Assembly (NCBI GenBank): GCA_046594635.1
Contig: JBKJRR010000537.1
Span: 1-10,080, forward strand
Length of the DNA stretch: 10,080 bases
Source: CAISIP01 sp046594635
GTDB lineage: Bacteria > Pseudomonadota > Gammaproteobacteria > Burkholderiales > Burkholderiaceae_C
Direction: 5' to 3'
The translations under genes were made by a program, and so were the position numbers. The notes below the pieces were generated by a model. It did not search any database and was not told the origin of the DNA. It was given only the letters and a program-made list of their open reading frames with translations. Each line of letters starts with the position of its first letter. Within the stretch, counting starts at the first letter, position 1. Shown here in pieces: positions 6,531 to 10,080 of this stretch.

Positions 6531-8247
6531 ACATCCATCCACGAACGGCGCCCAGGCGCAACGGGTCGATCCGGTTACGCTGGAGATCGTGCGCAACGGC
6601 CTCAAGGCCGTGGCGACACGTGTCACGCGGCGCATGATCCGTGCGGCCAATTCCTTCATCGTCAAGGAGATGGAAGATTGCTCGGCGTCGATTCTGGACC
6701 AGCATGGCCAGTTGCTGGCAGAAGAGGCCGGGCCACCGATTCAGCTCAACACGGTGGGCATCTGCCTCAAGACCATCCTGGAGCACCACATCGCGCTGGC
6801 CGACTGGGCGCCGGGCGATGTCGTCATCACGAACGACCCGTACGCAGGTGACGGTTCGTTGGGCGCGACCCACACCAACGACTACCTGGCCTTTTTTCCG
6901 TGTTTCCATGACGGCCAACTAGTTGCATTCACCGGCCTGATGGTCCACCACATGGATATCGGTGGCATGAACATGGCCAACCGCGGCTGGGGTACCGAGA
7001 TCTTCCAGGAGGGGCTGCGTATTCCGCCGCTCAAGATCGTCAAGGCCGGTGTGTTCGACCGTGACCTGCTGGCCGTTATCCTGCGCAACACCCGTACCCC
7101 TGAAATGCTCGAGAACGATCTGCTGGCGCAGATATCGAGCGTGCAGGTTGCCGCAGACGACGTGATCGCGTTGTTCCGCAAATATGGCACCCGCACGATG
7201 CAGGCCTGTTTTGCCACGCTGATCGATTACTCCGAGATGCGCACCCGTATGGCGATCCAGAGCATCCCGGATGGAAGCTACCTGCATCAGGAACCCCTGC
7301 TCGATGACGGTGCGCAGGGCGGACCCTTTCACCTGCGACTGCAGGTCGTCAAGTCGGGCACTGACATCTGCTTCGACTTCACCGGTACCGACGCACAGAT
7401 CAGCGGCCCGATCAACAGCCCGCTGTCCACGACGCTGGCGGCGGTCTACTACGTGATGCGTTGTCTGACCGGGTCAAGCATTCCCAGCACAGAAGGCTGC
7501 AAACGTCCGATCACGGTGATTGCGCCGCCTGGAACCCTGGTCAACGCGCGCGCGCCTGCGGCCGTGTATCAGCGCATGATCGTCTGCCATACCGTTGTCG
7601 ATCTCGTCATGGGCGCACTGAGCAAGGCCGTGCCCGAACGCGTGATGGCCGACTCCTGCGGTTGCCTCTACAACTTTACCTACGCCAACGATCCTGCCAA
7701 CGGCAAGCGCAGCATGTGGGGCGAGGTGGTACCCGGCGGCATTGGCGCCACTGCCACGGCAGATGGCATCGAGGTCATGGCCTGCCATGTCACCAACTGC
7801 CATATTCCACCGATCGAAGCGATCGAGATGGAGTCGCCGGTGTTATATCTGCGCCGCGAAATGCGTTGCGACTCCGGCGGGGCTGGGCGTTTCCGCGGCG
7901 GAGTGGGCCAGGTGCTGGCGTACCGGGTGCTGGGCAGCGACGCACGGCTTCACCACACGTCGCAAAAGTCGGTGTCGCTGCCGCAGGGCGTGTTCGGCGG
8001 CGCGCCCGGCAATGGCGGCGGCTGGGTGATCAATGAGGGGCTCGCTTCAGAGCGGGTCCTGCCCTACGCGATCGGGGACATCGAATCGATCGCGGTGGGC
8101 GACACCGTTACCCACTACACGCCGGGCGGCGGCGGCTACGGCGCCATCGGCGAGCGCGATATGGCGGCAGTGCGGCGCGACTTGCTCAACGAATTCATCT
8201 CACCGCAAGCGGCGCAGACCGTGTACGGCCTTTCCCTCGCCAACTGA
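6520..8247 (+). CDS. Hydantoinase B/oxoprolinase family protein, catalytic partner subunit (HyuB-like)
   Basis: 575-residue Hydantoinase_B protein that spans nearly the whole domain. It opens with the family signature VDPVTLEIVRNGLKAVATRV (16-35) and continues with ITNDPYAGDGSLGATHTNDY (103-122), where D106, H118 and D121 sit in the usual active-site loop. HHMDIGGMN (from H143) and the glycine-rich C-terminal segments GGAGRFRGGVG and PGGGGYG follow. With HyuA it forms an ATP-dependent amidohydrolase or carboxylase; known members act on N-methylhydantoin, 5-oxoproline, caprolactam and aryl ketones. ATG 6520 is chosen because GCGAG at 6506-6510 lies 9 bases upstream and translation is coupled to the hyuA stop. 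Upstream in-frame ATGs at 6424 and 6511 give a tail with no family similarity. The segment around residues 43-58 (SFIVKEMEDCSASILD) differs from the common N-methylhydantoinase version in my memory, suggesting a distinct substrate clade. Confidence 0.9.
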   Translation: MPNEHPSTNGAQAQRVDPVTLEIVRNGLKAVATRVTRRMIRAANSFIVKEMEDCSASILDQHGQLLAEEAGPPIQLNTVGICLKTILEHHIALADWAPGDVVITNDPYAGDGSLGATHTNDYLAFFPCFHDGQLVAFTGLMVHHMDIGGMNMANRGWGTEIFQEGLRIPPLKIVKAGVFDRDLLAVILRNTRTPEMLENDLLAQISSVQVAADDVIALFRKYGTRTMQACFATLIDYSEMRTRMAIQSIPDGSYLHQEPLLDDGAQGGPFHLRLQVVKSGTDICFDFTGTDAQISGPINSPLSTTLAAVYYVMRCLTGSSIPSTEGCKRPITVIAPPGTLVNARAPAAVYQRMIVCHTVVDLVMGALSKAVPERVMADSCGCLYNFTYANDPANGKRSMWGEVVPGGIGATATADGIEVMACHVTNCHIPPIEAIEMESPVLYLRREMRCDSGGAGRFRGGVGQVLAYRVLGSDARLHHTSQKSVSLPQGVFGGAPGNGGGWVINEGLASERVLPYAIGDIESIAVGDTVTHYTPGGGGYGAIGERDMAAVRRDLLNEFISPQAAQTVYGLSLAN

Positions 8248-8275
8248 AAGCCGACGCGTCCATTTATGAAATTTT

Positions 8276-8303
8276 GCTGAGGCACTGGACGCAGTGCCAC
8301 AGC
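8276..8303. other. Strong symmetric hairpin between hyuB and the solute-binding protein gene
   Basis: GGCACTG (8281-8287) pairs perfectly with CAGTGCC (8292-8298) around a GACG loop. Outside an A/A mismatch, GCTG (8276-8279) pairs with CAGC (8300-8303). No T-run follows on either strand, so it is not a classical terminator. Candidate roles are protecting or processing the upstream mRNA, so that the binding protein is made at a different level, or acting as a protein-binding palindrome. The rest of the 124-base gap shows no convincing promoter. Confidence 0.5.
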
Positions 8304-8371
8304 GGGATGGTGTTGTCGTACCCGTTTGACCCGATCTCCATTTCTTGACTCTTTTTACCCAGGAATCACCC

Positions 8372-9388
8372 ATGAACTATCCAAAGGCTTTTTCCCTGTG
8401 TGTCGTGGCGTTGGCCGTGGCCGCGTCTACCGCGAATGCACAGGTCAAGGACGTGCGCATACTGGAGTCCGGTGGCCCCAGCGGCGACTCGATCGAGCAG
8501 GCCTACATCAAGCCGTTCACTGCCAAGAGTGGTGTGAAAGTGGTGCGCGAAAGCCCGTCGGGCATTGGCAAGCTGCAGGCCATGGTGCAGTCCAACAATG
8601 TGACCGCCACTTTGGTCGAGCTCGGTTCGACCCAGGTCGCAATGGCGCGTACGCTTGGGTTGCTGGAACCGCTCGACTGGGCCGCCATCAACCCGGCGCC
8701 GATGTATCCGGAAGCCAAGTTGCCGGATGGCTTCGGCTACCAGTATTTCTCTACCGTCATGGCCTGGGAAAAAAGTGGCAAGAAACTCACCAGCTGGGCC
8801 GACTTCTGGAATGTGAAGGACTTTCCAGGTAAGCGCGCCTTGCCGGACTATGCCAGTTATGCGCTGCCACTGGCCCTGCTGGCCGACGGCGTGAAACCCG
8901 AGAACCTGTACCCGCTCGATGTGGACCGCGCCTTTGCAAGCCTGCAGAAGATCAAGGGCAGTGTCGCGGTATGGTGGACCTCCGGCGCGCAGGCGCCGCA
9001 ATTGCTCGAAGACAAGGAGGTCAAATACTCTGCCGTCTGGTCGGGCCGCGTCGTTGGCAACCCCCGACTCGACTACACCTACAACCAGGGCCTGCTGCAG
9101 GTGTCGTATTTTGTGGTCCCCAAAGGCGCCGACCCGGCCAGCAAGGCCGCGGCGATGGGCCTGCTGCATGAGATGTCACAACTCAAGAACCAGTCGATCG
9201 CATCGGCCATCATTCCTTACACCGGCGCGAGCCCTGGCATCGAGACGACGATTGCGAAAGACAAGGTCAATGACTACCCGACCTCCGACGCCAACAAGAA
9301 GCTCCAGGTGTTGAGCGACCCGAAATGGACCGCCGACAACGTGAAGATGATCGAGAAGCGCTGGCAGGAATTCAAACTCGGCCTGTGA
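8372..9388 (+). CDS. Periplasmic ABC-transporter solute-binding protein, PotD-like
   Basis: 338-residue exported binding protein of the spermidine/putrescine-type cluster. A Sec signal peptide is visible: MNYPKAF, a hydrophobic core CVVALAVAAS and the cleavage motif ANA before Q24. The mature protein begins with the usual VKDVRILESGG strand. It has GIGKLQAMVQSNNVTATLVE, the hallmark LTSWADFWNVKDFPGKRALP hinge segment, and VAVWWTSGAQAPQLL in the second lobe. Start ATG 8372 is set by AGGA at 8361-8364 with a 7-base spacer and by the signal peptide; a TTG start at 8345 would add a useless extension. Relatives bind polyamines, amino acids, betaines or similar cationic compounds in the periplasm. 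No permease or ATPase gene lies in the window; they may follow the BKACE gene. It probably delivers the operon's substrate, and its separate spacing suggests higher expression than the enzymes. Confidence 0.88.
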   Translation: MNYPKAFSLCVVALAVAASTANAQVKDVRILESGGPSGDSIEQAYIKPFTAKSGVKVVRESPSGIGKLQAMVQSNNVTATLVELGSTQVAMARTLGLLEPLDWAAINPAPMYPEAKLPDGFGYQYFSTVMAWEKSGKKLTSWADFWNVKDFPGKRALPDYASYALPLALLADGVKPENLYPLDVDRAFASLQKIKGSVAVWWTSGAQAPQLLEDKEVKYSAVWSGRVVGNPRLDYTYNQGLLQVSYFVVPKGADPASKAAAMGLLHEMSQLKNQSIASAIIPYTGASPGIETTIAKDKVNDYPTSDANKKLQVLSDPKWTADNVKMIEKRWQEFKLGL

Positions 9389-9403
9389 GTCGTTGAACCC
9401 ACC

Positions 9404-10080
9404 ATGAACAGCATCACCCCACCCGTGTCCCGTCCCGTCATGATCACGTGCGCCGTCACGGGTGGGGCGCCGTTCAAGCAAGCTTCTCAAGTGCCGGTTA
9501 CGCCAGAGCAGATCGCGCAGCAGTCGATCGACGCCGCACGTGACGGCGCAGCCATCGTGCACATCCACGTGCGCGACCCCGTGACAGGGGCCGCCGTGGG
9601 TCATATGCATCTTTACCGCGAGGTGGTTGAGCACATCAAGGCCAGCGGCGTTGACGTCATCGTCAACCTGACCAGCGGCTATGGCGGACGCTACGTGCCC
9701 AGCGCCGAGAACGTGCGCGTCGCCGATGACGCGCTCTCGACACTGCTGCTGCCCGAGGCACGCGTGGCGCACATACTCGCCTTGCGGCCCGGCCTGTGCA
9801 GCCTGGACGTCGCCACCATGAACTTCGGCGAGGGGGTGTTCATGAACAGCCCGGCGCATCTGCGCACCATGGCTGAGGCCATACGCAGTGCCGGCATCAA
9901 GCCGGAGATCGAGGTCTTCGACGCTGGCGGCATGCGCCTTGCCGCGCGTCTCATCGAACAGGGCCACCTGCTGGTACCGGCACACTTCCAGTTCTGCCTG
10001 GGCATCGAATGGGGCATGCCTGCCAGCCGCGAGGCGATGGTCTTCATGCTTTCGCTGCTGCCGCAGGGTTGCACCTGGTC
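9404..10080 (+). CDS. Beta-keto acid cleavage enzyme (BKACE, DUF849), 3' end beyond the window
   Basis: Open from ATG 9404 to the right edge: 225 codons of a protein usually about 275-310 residues long. The TIM-barrel features are MITCAVTGG (13-21), PVTPEQIAQQSIDAARDGAA, the zinc-binding IVHIHVRDP (H53 and H55), VIVNLTSGYGG, and KPEIEVFDAGG (166-176). The third zinc ligand, a glutamate known in 3-keto-5-aminohexanoate cleavage enzyme, would lie past the edge. The family condenses a beta-keto acid with acetyl-CoA to give acetoacetyl-CoA and a shortened product. Characterised substrates include 3-keto-5-aminohexanoate, beta-ketoadipate-like acids and 3-dehydrocarnitine. Specificity cannot be assigned here. 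It follows the binding-protein stop by 15 bases with only a weak ribosome-binding site, so translation may depend on the upstream gene. Its presence says the operon's pathway passes through a beta-keto acid. Confidence 0.88.
   Translation, partial: MNSITPPVSRPVMITCAVTGGAPFKQASQVPVTPEQIAQQSIDAARDGAAIVHIHVRDPVTGAAVGHMHLYREVVEHIKASGVDVIVNLTSGYGGRYVPSAENVRVADDALSTLLLPEARVAHILALRPGLCSLDVATMNFGEGVFMNSPAHLRTMAEAIRSAGIKPEIEVFDAGGMRLAARLIEQGHLLVPAHFQFCLGIEWGMPASREAMVFMLSLLPQGCTW

Noticed and set aside
4398..6665. 755-codon open frame on the minus strand opposite hyuA
   Set aside because: It is a codon-bias shadow of a high-GC gene. The translation is His/Arg/Gln-rich with no domain, and the + strand has all HyuA motifs.
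8345..8371. TTGACT at 8345-8350 as a -35 box for the binding-protein gene, or TTG 8345 as its start
   Set aside because: No -10 box lies at suitable spacing before ATG 8372, and a start at 8345 would put nine residues before a well-formed signal peptide.

Overview
The window looks like proteobacterial chromosome, most likely a betaproteobacterium of the Burkholderiales (Bordetella, Achromobacter or Cupriavidus type). That placement rests on the high-GC coding style of the right-hand four fifths, the IclR / FAD amine oxidoreductase / HyuAB / PotD-like binding protein / BKACE gene set, and short intergenic gaps. It is an inference from gene content and not a marker-gene assignment. No rRNA, tRNA, CRISPR array or intact insertion sequence was seen.

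Left block (1-1790, visibly less GC-rich). A leftward LysR-family regulator, broken after its DNA-binding domain, lies divergently from a rightward gene for a gamma-butyrobetaine-hydroxylase-like Fe(II)/2-oxoglutarate dioxygenase. All expected metal, zinc and 2-oxoglutarate ligands are visible in the dioxygenase. An inverted repeat lies in the divergent gap, and a hairpin plus T-run follows the dioxygenase gene. From about 1791 to 2245 no convincing gene remains. That stretch holds only a 27-residue hydrophobic reading frame followed by a GC-rich hairpin, which looks like the 3' end of a lost gene, so this is probably a recombination scar.

Right block (2246-10080, high GC, all rightward). A good sigma70-like promoter embedded in inverted repeats precedes an IclR-family regulator. 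It is followed by tightly packed genes: a DadA/DAO-type FAD oxidoreductase (13-base overlap with the regulator), HyuA (17-base gap) and HyuB (11-base overlap). After a 124-base gap containing a strong symmetric hairpin come an exported PotD-like solute-binding protein and, 15 bases on, a zinc-dependent beta-keto acid cleavage enzyme (BKACE, DUF849) that runs off the right edge.

Working model (inference): this is a substrate-inducible catabolic operon for a nitrogenous compound, probably a lactam, hydantoin, or other cyclic amide or betaine-like molecule. The binding protein captures it, ATP-dependent HyuAB opens or carboxylates it, the FAD enzyme oxidises the resulting amine or D-amino acid, and BKACE condenses a beta-keto acid intermediate with acetyl-CoA. 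The exact substrate cannot be read from the sequence. The combination resembles no textbook pathway and is the most interesting part of the window. A speculative link is that BKACE members cleave 3-dehydrocarnitine while the left-block dioxygenase family makes carnitine.
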